Shown piece after piece: positions 1 to 5,942 of a stretch of DNA of 7,193 nucleotides (its first letter is position 1; every line of letters begins with the position of its first letter). The notes below the pieces were generated by a model, which worked only from the letters and a program-made list of their open reading frames with translations, had not been told where the DNA came from and ran no database searches. This DNA is from an uncultured Clostridia bacterium (lineage in GTDB: Bacteria > Bacillota > Clostridia > Oscillospirales > Oscillospiraceae): positions 1-7,193 of the forward strand of contig CALJDB010000118.1 in NCBI GenBank assembly GCA_938023775.1, given 5' to 3'. The translations under genes were made by a program, and so were the position numbers.

Positions 1-18
1 TCCGCATCCGCTGCCACC
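1..18 (+). promoter_or_regulatory. THF (tetrahydrofolate) riboswitch aptamer, 3' end only
   Basis: The window opens with GCATCCGCTGCC (4-15), which closely matches the conserved 3' end of the THF-I riboswitch (Rfam RF01831 type), where a GCAUCCGCU core is followed by the 3' strand of stem P1. The gene that follows is a folate-type ECF S component, the classic target of this riboswitch. Only the last 18 or so bases lie in the window, so the ligand-binding junctions and pseudoknot cannot be checked. CTGCCACC (11-18) would be the 3' strand of P1, predicting a GGTGGCAG-like sequence roughly 80-100 nt further upstream. The identity rests on a short motif plus gene context. Confidence 0.72.
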
Positions 19-70
19 AAAGGGACTTTCCGGCTCCTTTCGTGGCACTGCGCCATGAAAGGAGATTTTC
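12..70 (+). promoter_or_regulatory. Riboswitch expression platform controlling folT translation
   Basis: Two hairpins compete for one segment. The anti-Shine-Dalgarno hairpin pairs 34-46 with 52-64: 13 consecutive pairs with one G-U (42/56) and loop 47-51. It buries the ribosome binding site AAAGGAG (58-64), which sits 6 nt before the ATG at 71. The alternative hairpin pairs 12-17 (TGCCAC) with 42-47 (GTGGCA) and 19-23 (AAAGG) with 36-40 (CCTTT), with a C/C mismatch at 18/41 and a wobble at 24/35. It frees the binding site. Bases 12-18 are also the probable P1 strand of the aptamer, so ligand binding should remove the second hairpin, let the first form, and switch translation off. No U-run follows either hairpin, so control looks translational. 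The pairings are read directly; the OFF direction is inferred. Confidence 0.8.
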
Positions 71-604
71 ATGAAAAAAACAAACGCGCGCAGGGTCGTT
101 TTCAACGCCCTGCTCATCGCAATCTACTTTGTGCTCGGCACATGGGCGACGCTGAAGCTCGCCAATCTGAAGATCACGTTCGAGGCGCTGCCGATTCTGA
201 TCGGCGCGCTGCTGTTCGGTCCCGCGGACGGGCTTTTGATCGGGCTGCTCGGCAGCTTCCTGAGCCAGCTCGCCGGGGGCTACGGTCTCACGGTGACGAC
301 ACCGCTCTGGATCTTGCCCCACGCGCTGAGCGGGCTCGTCGTCGGGCTTTACGGCGTGCGCCGACGCGACCGGGAGCTGCGCTTTCGCGAGCTGCTGCTC
401 ATTACAGCACTCAGCGCTCTGCTTGTCACGGGGCTCAATACGCTCGCGCTCTATGTCGACGCCAAGATTTTTCACTATTATTCCAAAGCCCTCGTTTTCG
501 GCTCCCTCGCCGTCCGCATCGTCACCGGCATCGCCACCGCCGCGGCGTTCTCCGCGGTGCTGCCGCCCATTCTGCGGGCGCTGCGCAGGGTGCTGAAAAA
601 ATAA
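71..604 (+). CDS. folT: ECF transporter S component, folate family (FolT)
   Basis: Substrate-binding membrane subunit of an energy-coupling-factor importer, expected to bind folate or reduced folate and to dock on a shared EcfT/EcfA/EcfA' module that is not encoded here. The 177 residues are the usual S-component length and very hydrophobic, with about six membrane segments near 8-28, 36-52, 55-75, 78-95, 107-128 and 145-168. The first helix holds an AxxxA pattern (A13, A17), the kind S components use to contact EcfT. The stretch around residues 35-70 (ITFEALPILIGALLFGP, then LLGSFLSQL) and TTPLWILPHALSGLVVG near 76-92 fit the folate-type family. The start is the ATG with AAAGGAG at 58-64; the longer overlapping frame beginning at 55 is not hydrophobic and resembles nothing known. 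The upstream riboswitch supports folate over other vitamins. The MFS gene follows after 30 nt with no terminator between. Confidence 0.88.
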   Translation: MKKTNARRVVFNALLIAIYFVLGTWATLKLANLKITFEALPILIGALLFGPADGLLIGLLGSFLSQLAGGYGLTVTTPLWILPHALSGLVVGLYGVRRRDRELRFRELLLITALSALLVTGLNTLALYVDAKIFHYYSKALVFGSLAVRIVTGIATAAAFSAVLPPILRALRRVLKK

Positions 605-634
605 TCCGACAAAGAGAAAGGAAAAAACAATACT

Positions 635-1816
635 ATGAAGCAGAAGGGAAAGCTCCCGGCGGTCGTCGGGTGTCTCGCGGTGCAGCTTTGCGCCGGGATC
701 CTGTATGTTTGGAGCATATTCCGCCAGAGCGCGATCGACTATTACGGCTGGAGCACAGCCGCGGTGGACTTGGTGTCAGGACTGATGCTCTTCTGCTTCT
801 GCCTCGGTGGCATGATCGGCGGCGCGTGGGCGGACCGGATCGGGCCGCGGCGCATGGCCTTTATCGGCATGCCCCTGTTCGGGGCGGGCGTGCTGCTCTC
901 GTCGATGTGGCATCCCGGAGCGCCCATCGGGCTGTTTTATTTTTCCTACTGTCTCATTGCGGGAGCCTCCAGCGGAATGACCTACGGGCCGATGCTCTGC
1001 TGCGTCCAGCGCTGGTTTCCTGAACGTCGCGGCCTCGCCACAGGGTTGGCGTCGGGAGCATTCGGGTTCTCTACGGTCGTGTTCGCGCCATTGGTCTCCA
1101 GACTGCTCGCGTCATTTGAACTGCCCGTTGCGCTGCGGATTCTTGGCATCGTCTTCCTTGCCGTCGGCATCTGCGCCTGCCTGCTTATCCGTGCGCCGGA
1201 GGAGCAGCCTGCCGGTGCGATGGAGCCTGATAATTCTCTGACGCTGCGGCAGGCAATCCGGACGCCCCCGTTTTGGCTGCTTGCGCTTATGTGCTTCTTC
1301 TATAACGGAACATGGAATATGCTTAACCCGCTCGTCAAGAGTCTGGGGATCGAGCGGGGCTTGAGTGCCGGCGCGGCGACGGTCTGCGTTTCTCTTACGG
1401 GGCTGATGAACGCGTCGGGCCGTCTGCTGATGAGCCTGCTGTCAGACCGGATCGGCCGTCTGCGGACGCTCGCACTGCTTTGCGGCGCTACGGCCTTGGC
1501 GGCGGCTGGACTCATCGGCGCCGTGGGAGGGGCCTATTTTGCCTTTATCCTGCTCGCCTCCTTTGCCTATGGAGGTCCCGCGGGAGTCACTCCCGCCGCA
1601 ATGACGGACTATTTCGGGCCCAGCCATGCGGGCAGCAAATACGGTATCGTTATGCTCGCCGTAGGCATCTCGTCCGTGACCTTCAACGCACTGTCGAGCG
1701 CCCTGCGCGCCGCGACCGGCGGCTACACCGCCGCCTTCCTCGTCGGTGCCGCCACCGCCGTCCTTGCTGCCGCCGCCGTCGCCGCCGTGGCAAAGCTGCT
1801 GCGGAAAAAACAGTGA
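635..1816 (+). CDS. MFS permease, OFA (oxalate/formate antiporter-like) family
   Basis: A 393-residue secondary transporter of the major facilitator superfamily with about twelve membrane helices. The N-terminus (CAGILYVWSIFRQSA near 19-33, then YYGWS) is typical of the OFA family named after OxlT. The MFS loop 2-3 motif is present as GGAWADRIGPRR (62-73), and its C-half counterpart is SDRIGRLR (270-277). WFPERRGLATGLASGAFG (127-144) is the usual loop and helix-5 region of the family. A short cytoplasmic linker lies near 187-208. The binding site AAAGG at 617-621 is 13 nt from the ATG, rather long. It probably shares the riboswitch-controlled transcript of folT, since the gap is 30 nt without a hairpin. 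OFA members carry small mono- and dicarboxylates such as formate and oxalate; the substrate cannot be read from sequence, and a folate-related compound is possible but unproven. The TGA stop is followed at once by a strong terminator. Confidence 0.87.
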   Translation: MKQKGKLPAVVGCLAVQLCAGILYVWSIFRQSAIDYYGWSTAAVDLVSGLMLFCFCLGGMIGGAWADRIGPRRMAFIGMPLFGAGVLLSSMWHPGAPIGLFYFSYCLIAGASSGMTYGPMLCCVQRWFPERRGLATGLASGAFGFSTVVFAPLVSRLLASFELPVALRILGIVFLAVGICACLLIRAPEEQPAGAMEPDNSLTLRQAIRTPPFWLLALMCFFYNGTWNMLNPLVKSLGIERGLSAGAATVCVSLTGLMNASGRLLMSLLSDRIGRLRTLALLCGATALAAAGLIGAVGGAYFAFILLASFAYGGPAGVTPAAMTDYFGPSHAGSKYGIVMLAVGISSVTFNALSSALRAATGGYTAAFLVGAATAVLAAAAVAAVAKLLRKKQ

Positions 1817-1820
1817 AAAC

Positions 1821-1860
1821 AAAACCCGCTCCGCGCCTTTTTCGACGCGGGGCGGGTTTT
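1821..1860. terminator. Bidirectional intrinsic terminator between convergent operons
   Basis: AAAACCCGC (1821-1829) pairs with GCGGGTTTT (1852-1860), 1830/1851 is a U-G wobble, and CCGCG (1831-1835) pairs with CGCGG (1846-1850). This is a 15-bp stem with a 10-nt loop. The stem base gives four U on both strands (TTTT at 1857-1860, and AAAA at 1821-1824 read from the other strand). It therefore serves the MFS gene, whose stop is 4 nt away, and pepD, whose stop is 11 nt away on the opposite strand. Confidence 0.92.
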
Positions 1861-1871
1861 CGCTTATCGCT

Positions 1872-3311
1872 TTATTTCATTCTTTTCAGTGTTTCAACCA
1901 GCAGCTCCCACGTCCGGCGGACGGAGGCGATGTGCATGCGCTCGCGGGTGGTATGGATTTCGTTGAGGTCGGGACCGATGGAGATGCAGTCGAGACCGGG
2001 GAGCTTTCCGGCGAAGAGCCCGCATTCGAGTCCCGCGTGGATCGCCTCCACGCGCGGGGCGGCGCCGTACTGCTCCGTATAGACCGCGGTCAGCAGCTCG
2101 CGCAGGGGCGAGTCGGCGCGGTAAGCCCAGCCGGGGTAGTCGCCGGAGATGTCCACGCTGCCGCCGAGACGGTCGGTCACGGCGCGAAGCTGCGCTTTCA
2201 GTCCCTGCTTGGCTTCGTCCACGCTGCTGCGCACGCAGAACGTGGCGGAAACGGTGGCTGCATCAGTGCGCAGAATGCCGAGGTTCAGCGAGGTCTCCAC
2301 GAGACCGGGAATGCCGGCGCTCATCGCCTGCACGCCGTAGGGCAGGGAACGCAGCAGATCCAGCACGCGCGCCGTGCTCTCCGCGTCCATGGGCGTCTCC
2401 GCGCGCTCGGCGCGCTCCGCCGTGAGCGAAAGCGCCGGGTCCGTTGCGGAAAACTCCGCGCGCAGCGCCGCACCGAGCTCGGCGCAGCGCGCCGTCAGCG
2501 CGGCGGGATCGGCGGTGACGAGCGTCGCCGCCGCCTCCGTTGCGATGGCGTTGTCCTTCTCGCCGCCGGAGACGGAGACGAGGCGAAACGGCGCGGCGTC
2601 CGCCAGCGCATTCAGAACGCGGCCGATGCACTGCGTGGCGCTCGCGCGGCGCTTGTCGATCTCCGTGCCGGAGTGTCCGCCGGTCAGCCCGCGGAGCGCG
2701 ATGCGGAGCGTCTCCCCCTCCGCCGCGGCGCGCGTCACCGGCAGAGAGCAGCGCGCGACGCAGCCGCCGGCGCAGCTCACGGTGAACACGCCCTCGTCCT
2801 CCGAGTCGATGTTGATCATGCGGCGGGAGCGCAGGGCGCTGACGTCGATTGCCATCGCGCCGTCCATGCCGACCTCCTCATCGACGGTGATGACCGCCTC
2901 GATCGCCGGGTGGGGCAGCGTTTTGTCGTCGAGCAGCGCCAGAATCATGGCGACGGCGATGCCGTCGTCCCCGCCGAGGGAGCTGCCGCGGGCATAGACC
3001 GTGTCGCCCTCGACGGCGAGGTCCAGTCCCTCCGTCGCGAGATCGCGGGTGCAGTCCGGCGTGCTGACGCAGACCATATCCATGTGCCCTTGCAAAATGA
3101 CGGGCTCCGCCGCCTCATAGCCGGGCGACGCCGGTCCGAACAAAATGACGTTGCCGAGCGCATCCTGCGTATAGCGGAGCCCCCGCTCACGCGCGAAGGC
3201 GGCGAGCCAGTCGCTCACCTGTCGGGTGTTATGACTGCCGTGGGGGATGGCGCAGAGCGCTTCGAAAAAGCGGAACACCGCCTTCGGTTCCAGTTGGTCC
3301 AATACTGCCAT
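1872..3311 (-). CDS. pepD: Aminoacyl-histidine dipeptidase (Xaa-His dipeptidase / peptidase D, M20C)
   Basis: Cytoplasmic metal-dependent dipeptidase that cleaves carnosine-type and many other dipeptides, feeding amino acids back into metabolism. The 479 residues match the M20C family length. The di-metal site can be read through: GHMDMV with H76 and catalytic D78, GGDDG with bridging D115, DEEVG with catalytic base E145 and ligand E146, NIDSEDEG with ligand D169, and a C-terminal EIHTTRERM with ligand H453. HAGLECG (425-431) is the conserved dimerisation-lid or substrate-contact motif. There is no signal peptide. The ATG at 3309-3311 is preceded by GAAAGGA (3323-3329 on the plus strand). It is the last gene of a three-gene minus-strand run, 22 nt after the small membrane protein gene, and ends at the shared terminator. 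All key residues are present and the gene looks intact. Confidence 0.95.
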   Translation of the reverse strand: MAVLDQLEPKAVFRFFEALCAIPHGSHNTRQVSDWLAAFARERGLRYTQDALGNVILFGPASPGYEAAEPVILQGHMDMVCVSTPDCTRDLATEGLDLAVEGDTVYARGSSLGGDDGIAVAMILALLDDKTLPHPAIEAVITVDEEVGMDGAMAIDVSALRSRRMINIDSEDEGVFTVSCAGGCVARCSLPVTRAAAEGETLRIALRGLTGGHSGTEIDKRRASATQCIGRVLNALADAAPFRLVSVSGGEKDNAIATEAAATLVTADPAALTARCAELGAALRAEFSATDPALSLTAERAERAETPMDAESTARVLDLLRSLPYGVQAMSAGIPGLVETSLNLGILRTDAATVSATFCVRSSVDEAKQGLKAQLRAVTDRLGGSVDISGDYPGWAYRADSPLRELLTAVYTEQYGAAPRVEAIHAGLECGLFAGKLPGLDCISIGPDLNEIHTTRERMHIASVRRTWELLVETLKRMK

Positions 3312-3333
3312 GGTTTGCCAGATCCTTTCTTTT

Positions 3334-3636
3334 TTACTCAGTCGTGGAAATGTCGCTGTCGCTCGCCGGGACGACGGGGCGGAGCACGATGTCGCTGTCG
3401 CTCGCGGCGGAGCCGGTCGTGGCGGGGGGCGTGATGGCGGGGGGCTCCTCCGTCGGGGGAGGGGTGGGCTCCGGCGTCTGCGTCGCCGCAGGCGTGACCG
3501 CCACGGGAATCTCCGTCGGCATGGGAAGCTCCGTCACGCCGCGCTGGGGCAGCAGCACGATGAGCGCAACCACAGCCGCGATCACGATCACCGCCGCCGC
3601 GATGAGGATAAGCAGCTTTCTGCGTTTCGTTTCCAT
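3334..3636 (-). CDS. Single-span membrane protein with Pro/Thr-rich extracytoplasmic tail
   Basis: Not recognised as a named family. It encodes 100 residues: a short basic N-terminus (METKRRK), one hydrophobic helix at about 8-29, then a low-complexity tail rich in Pro, Thr, Glu and Ala (about 30-75), ending with two copies of ASDSDI (78-83 and 91-96). The positive N-terminus suggests an N-in membrane anchor with the tail outside. The start is the ATG at 3634-3636, with AAAGGAA (3644-3650 plus) 7 nt upstream; an in-frame TTG at 3654 overlaps that binding site and is less likely. It lies between the ligase-like gene (22 nt gap) and pepD (22 nt gap), so it is probably co-transcribed with both. 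The tail could be a wall-spanning linker or a glycosylation substrate; that is speculation. The hydrophobic helix, ribosome binding site and tight spacing argue for a real gene. Confidence 0.75.
   Translation of the reverse strand: METKRRKLLILIAAAVIVIAAVVALIVLLPQRGVTELPMPTEIPVAVTPAATQTPEPTPPPTEEPPAITPPATTGSAASDSDIVLRPVVPASDSDISTTE
3350..3405 (-). repeat. 17-bp direct repeat encoding ASDSDI twice
   Basis: ATGTCGCTGTCGCTCGC occurs identically at 3350-3366 and 3389-3405 on the plus strand, 39 nt apart (13 codons). On the coding (minus) strand both copies read the peptide ASDSDI in the same frame near the C-terminus of the small membrane protein. Identity at the nucleotide level suggests a fairly recent duplication, or selection on both copies. 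Confidence 0.85.
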
Positions 3637-3658
3637 AGATTTGTTCCTTTCCAAAAAT

Positions 3659-4897
3659 TCAACGGCGTTTCGCCGTGCAGAGCAGACCGAGCGCCGCCCA
3701 GAACACCGGCTCGCTCAGCACAAGACCGAGCCCGAAGCAGCCGTGGACCGCAGCGCAGAATACGCCGAGCGCCAGCGCGTCGGAGCGCGCGCTGCGGCAG
3801 CGCCACGCACGCAGGGCGGCTGTAAGCAGCAGCGCGAGATAACCCGTGAGCCCCAGCGCGCCGAGATTTGCAAGATAGCCGAGGTAAACATTGTGGGCGT
3901 TGTCGACAAAGCTCGTCAGCACCGCGCCGCTCTCCGTTACGCGGGAGAAGCGGATATCAAGCCGCAGGGCGAGCGTGCCGGGTCCGCCGCCGAGCAGCGG
4001 ACGCGCCGGGACGAGCGCGAGAGTCTCGCGCCAGATCAGCACGCGCGAGGAGCCGAAGGAATCATCCAGCTTGCCTTCGAGCGCGCAGCGGAGCTCATAG
4101 AGCGTGCCGCTCCCGCCCGGATAAAGCCAAACGGCGCAGACCGCTGCGGCGGTGAGCGCGAGTGCGGCGAGCAGCCCGAACAACCGCCCGCGCGCCGTGC
4201 GCGGGAGGAAGACGAGCGCGGCGAGCACCGTGGAGCCGAGGGCGAGGTAAGCCCCGTCTCCCCCCGCAAGGGCGAGCACTGCGAGGCTCAGCGCAAGCGG
4301 CAGGAAAAGCCAGCGCAGCGGACGCTCCCGCGCCGCGGAGACGGCAAACACCGGAACGGCGAGGCAGAGCACGGCGTCCAGAATATTCGTGTTGCCGATC
4401 GTACCGAGATAAGTCCCGGAATAGCGGACGCCGGAGTCGTAATACGTGAGGTCCCCCGGAAAAAGTCCGAGCGGATCAAGCCCCGCGAGCTGGAGCAGCG
4501 CCACGGCGCAGCAGAGCGTCACCGCCGCGCCGAGGGCGTGGAAATGCAGCGCCTTCGGCTTCGTGAAAAGCGAGACGCCGAGAAAGCTCAATACATAGAC
4601 CGCGAGGCTCAGCAGCCCGTCATAGCGCCCCGCGCCGACAAAGCTCTCCGCCCGCCACGGCGAGCAGAGCCAGCTTAAAAGCGCAGCGGCGAAAAACGCC
4701 GTCGCCGCCCACTGCGGCGCGCCGAAGCGCGGCAGCGGCTCCGGGTGCAGGACCGACACGGCGATGAGCGCCGCAAGGTATCCCCCCGCCGCGGCGAGCA
4801 GGAACACATATTTGGAAAGCGTGATGCTTTCGTAGCCGGAAAAACCGGGAAACAGTGGAAAAACGAGGAGCAATATGATAAGATAAAGGTCGCTCAC
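3659..4897 (-). CDS. O-antigen ligase / polymerase-like integral membrane protein (Wzy_C family)
   Basis: A 412-residue polytopic membrane protein with roughly 10-12 hydrophobic helices. It resembles the O-antigen ligase/Wzy superfamily (PF04932 type), which joins lipid-linked glycan chains to an acceptor or to each other at the outer face of the membrane. The signature region is clear: TIGNTN (166-171, compare the family's GNPN), SSRVLIW (283-289), LLGGGPGTL (301-309), then a loop with DNAHN (332-336; H335 matches the conserved His of WaaL-type enzymes), followed by a YLANLGALGLTGY helix (341-353). The large extracytoplasmic loop at about 260-338 is as expected. A Gram-positive host has no LPS, so it more likely acts on a capsule, teichoic-type polymer or glycoprotein. 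The start is uncertain: the GTG at 4895-4897 has a close GGGAG (spacing 3), there is no in-frame ATG back to the stop at 4973-4975, and a stronger Shine-Dalgarno lies further upstream. It is first gene of the operon. Confidence 0.85.
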   Translation of the reverse strand: MSDLYLIILLLVFPLFPGFSGYESITLSKYVFLLAAAGGYLAALIAVSVLHPEPLPRFGAPQWAATAFFAAALLSWLCSPWRAESFVGAGRYDGLLSLAVYVLSFLGVSLFTKPKALHFHALGAAVTLCCAVALLQLAGLDPLGLFPGDLTYYDSGVRYSGTYLGTIGNTNILDAVLCLAVPVFAVSAARERPLRWLFLPLALSLAVLALAGGDGAYLALGSTVLAALVFLPRTARGRLFGLLAALALTAAAVCAVWLYPGGSGTLYELRCALEGKLDDSFGSSRVLIWRETLALVPARPLLGGGPGTLALRLDIRFSRVTESGAVLTSFVDNAHNVYLGYLANLGALGLTGYLALLLTAALRAWRCRSARSDALALGVFCAAVHGCFGLGLVLSEPVFWAALGLLCTAKRR

Positions 4898-4949
4898 CCG
4901 CTCCCGCGGACCGGTCCCGGCGGAGAAATGCCGGATGTCCGTGGCTGTT

Positions 4950-4955
4950 ACCTCC
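4950..4955 (-). promoter_or_regulatory. Strong Shine-Dalgarno (GGAGGT) lacking a normal start codon
   Basis: On the minus strand the leader of the ligase gene carries CGGAGGTA (4949-4956 plus), the best ribosome binding site in this leader. No ATG, GTG or TTG follows at usable distance. In the ligase reading frame, ACG (4940-4942) is 7 nt away and ATC (4934-4936) 13 nt. Starting there would add about 15 residues to the protein. It may be the true initiation region with a non-canonical codon, a relic, or chance. Confidence 0.4.
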
Positions 4956-4971
4956 GAATGGGATACCCCGT

Positions 4972-5000
4972 ATTATACCATGTCCGCCGCAGTTTGTAAA
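4972..5000 (-). promoter_or_regulatory. Sigma-A promoter with extended -10 for the ligase operon
   Basis: Read on the minus strand: TTTACA (4995-5000) as -35, a spacer of exactly 17 nt, and a perfect TATAAT (4972-4977) as -10, preceded by TG one base upstream (extended -10). Transcription should begin near 4965, giving a leader of about 70 nt before the GTG at 4897. The divergent 4898-5076 region holds no comparably good promoter for the plus-strand TatD gene. Confidence 0.85.
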
Positions 5001-5045
5001 GCGGGTTCCCACGCCCCACTGTGTGGAGATAAACCGTCACAATTC

Positions 5046-5059
5046 GGTGCATTCGCACC
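5046..5059 (+). other. Small hairpin just upstream of the TatD ribosome binding site
   Basis: GGTGC (5046-5050) and GCACC (5055-5059) form a 5-bp stem with an ATTC loop, 6 nt before AGGAG (5066-5070). It has no U-run, so it is not a terminator. It could stabilise the mRNA 5' end or be a short operator-like dyad; it could also be chance. Confidence 0.3.
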
Positions 5060-5076
5060 ACTTTTAGGAGAAAACG

Positions 5077-5841
5077 ATGATTTTTGACACCCATGCCCAC
5101 TATGACGACGCCCGCTTCGACGCTGACCGGGACGCCGTTCTCGCCGCCCTGCCCGCCGCCGGCGTCGGTCTTGTTCTGAACCCCGGCTGCACGGTGGCCA
5201 GCTCCCGAGCGGCGCTCGCGCTCGCGGAGCGCTACGATTTTGTCTACGCCGCCGCCGGCATCCACCCGGAGGACTGCGCCGGGGCGGGAGACGCCGAGCT
5301 TGCCGCCGTCCGTGCCCTCTGCGCCCACCCGAAGGTCGTCGCAGTCGGGGAGATCGGGCTCGACTATTACTGGGCGGAAAACCCGCCGCGAACCGAGCAG
5401 CAGTCCGTTTTCCGCGCCCAGCTCGCCCTCGCGCTGGAGCTTGGAAAGCCCGTCATCATCCATGACCGCGATGCGCATGCCGACTGCCTCGCCATCGTGG
5501 AGGAGTTCCCCGGTCTGCGCGGCGTGTTCCACTGTTTTTCCGGCTCTGCGGAGATGGCGGAGCGGCTGCTTTCGCGCGGCTGGTACCTCGGCTTCGACGG
5601 ACCGATCACCTATAAAAACGCGCGCCGCGCGCTGGAGGTGCTTGCCGTGACGCCTTTAGACCGCATCCTGCTGGAGACGGACGCGCCCTATATGCCGCCG
5701 GTGCCCCATCGCGGCGAGCGCAACGACAGCCGCCTGCTCCCCTTCGTGGCGGAGACCGCCGCGCGCGTCAAGGGCTGCACGCCGTCAGAGCTCATCGCCG
5801 CCGCTGCGGAAAACGGAAAGCGGCTTTTCGGGATTTTATAA
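5077..5841 (+). CDS. tatD: TatD-family metal-dependent hydrolase (DNase)
   Basis: Cytoplasmic TIM-barrel amidohydrolase-superfamily enzyme. Characterised TatD proteins are 3'-5' exonucleases on single-stranded DNA or RNA or have related phosphodiesterase activity. The 254 residues are the normal length. All metal ligands are visible: THAH (H6, H8), GEIGLDYYW (E92), IIHDRDAH (H129), FHCFSG (H152) and ETDAPY (D202). GIHPE (61-65) and the late APYMPPVPHRGERND (203-217) are family hallmarks. The ATG has AGGAG at 5066-5070, spacing 6. In many Firmicutes tatD sits next to metG, rnmV and ksgA; here it does not, at least within the window. It is divergent from the ligase operon, and no clear promoter or terminator of its own is visible. 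The gene appears intact. Confidence 0.94.
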   Translation: MIFDTHAHYDDARFDADRDAVLAALPAAGVGLVLNPGCTVASSRAALALAERYDFVYAAAGIHPEDCAGAGDAELAAVRALCAHPKVVAVGEIGLDYYWAENPPRTEQQSVFRAQLALALELGKPVIIHDRDAHADCLAIVEEFPGLRGVFHCFSGSAEMAERLLSRGWYLGFDGPITYKNARRALEVLAVTPLDRILLETDAPYMPPVPHRGERNDSRLLPFVAETAARVKGCTPSELIAAAAENGKRLFGIL

Positions 5842-5942
5842 TTTGTTCGAACTTCCTCCGAGGTTTGTTCATCACTCCCAAAACCGGGCATGATAGGATA
5901 AGCAGGCAAAAAATCACGGGACCCGATGGGAGGAAATCCAAT

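Noticed and set aside
12..47. First leader hairpin as an intrinsic terminator
   Set aside because: No U-run follows it; its 3' arm overlaps the strand that masks the Shine-Dalgarno, which fits translational control instead.
55..1023. 322-codon frame starting before folT
   Set aside because: It spans folT and part of the MFS gene in another frame, is Arg-rich and has no recognisable domain; its ATG lies inside the Shine-Dalgarno hairpin.
1746..3434. 562-codon open frame on the plus strand
   Set aside because: It lies antisense to pepD, which has every catalytic residue and a ribosome binding site. The plus-strand product is Arg/Ala-rich without domains, typical of a GC-rich shadow frame.
3344..4678. 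444-codon open frame on the plus strand
   Set aside because: Antisense to the small membrane protein and the ligase gene. The product is charged, low complexity and crosses two real genes.
5837..5842. TATAAT at the end of the TatD gene as a promoter for the lipoprotein
   Set aside because: There is no -35-like sequence 16-18 nt upstream and no extended -10; it is just an AT-rich patch over the TatD stop codon.
5849..5870. GAAC...GTTC dyad as a LexA-type operator
   Set aside because: The half sites are 14 nt apart instead of the 4 nt of the Firmicutes SOS box, and the arms are imperfect; the flanking genes are not SOS genes.
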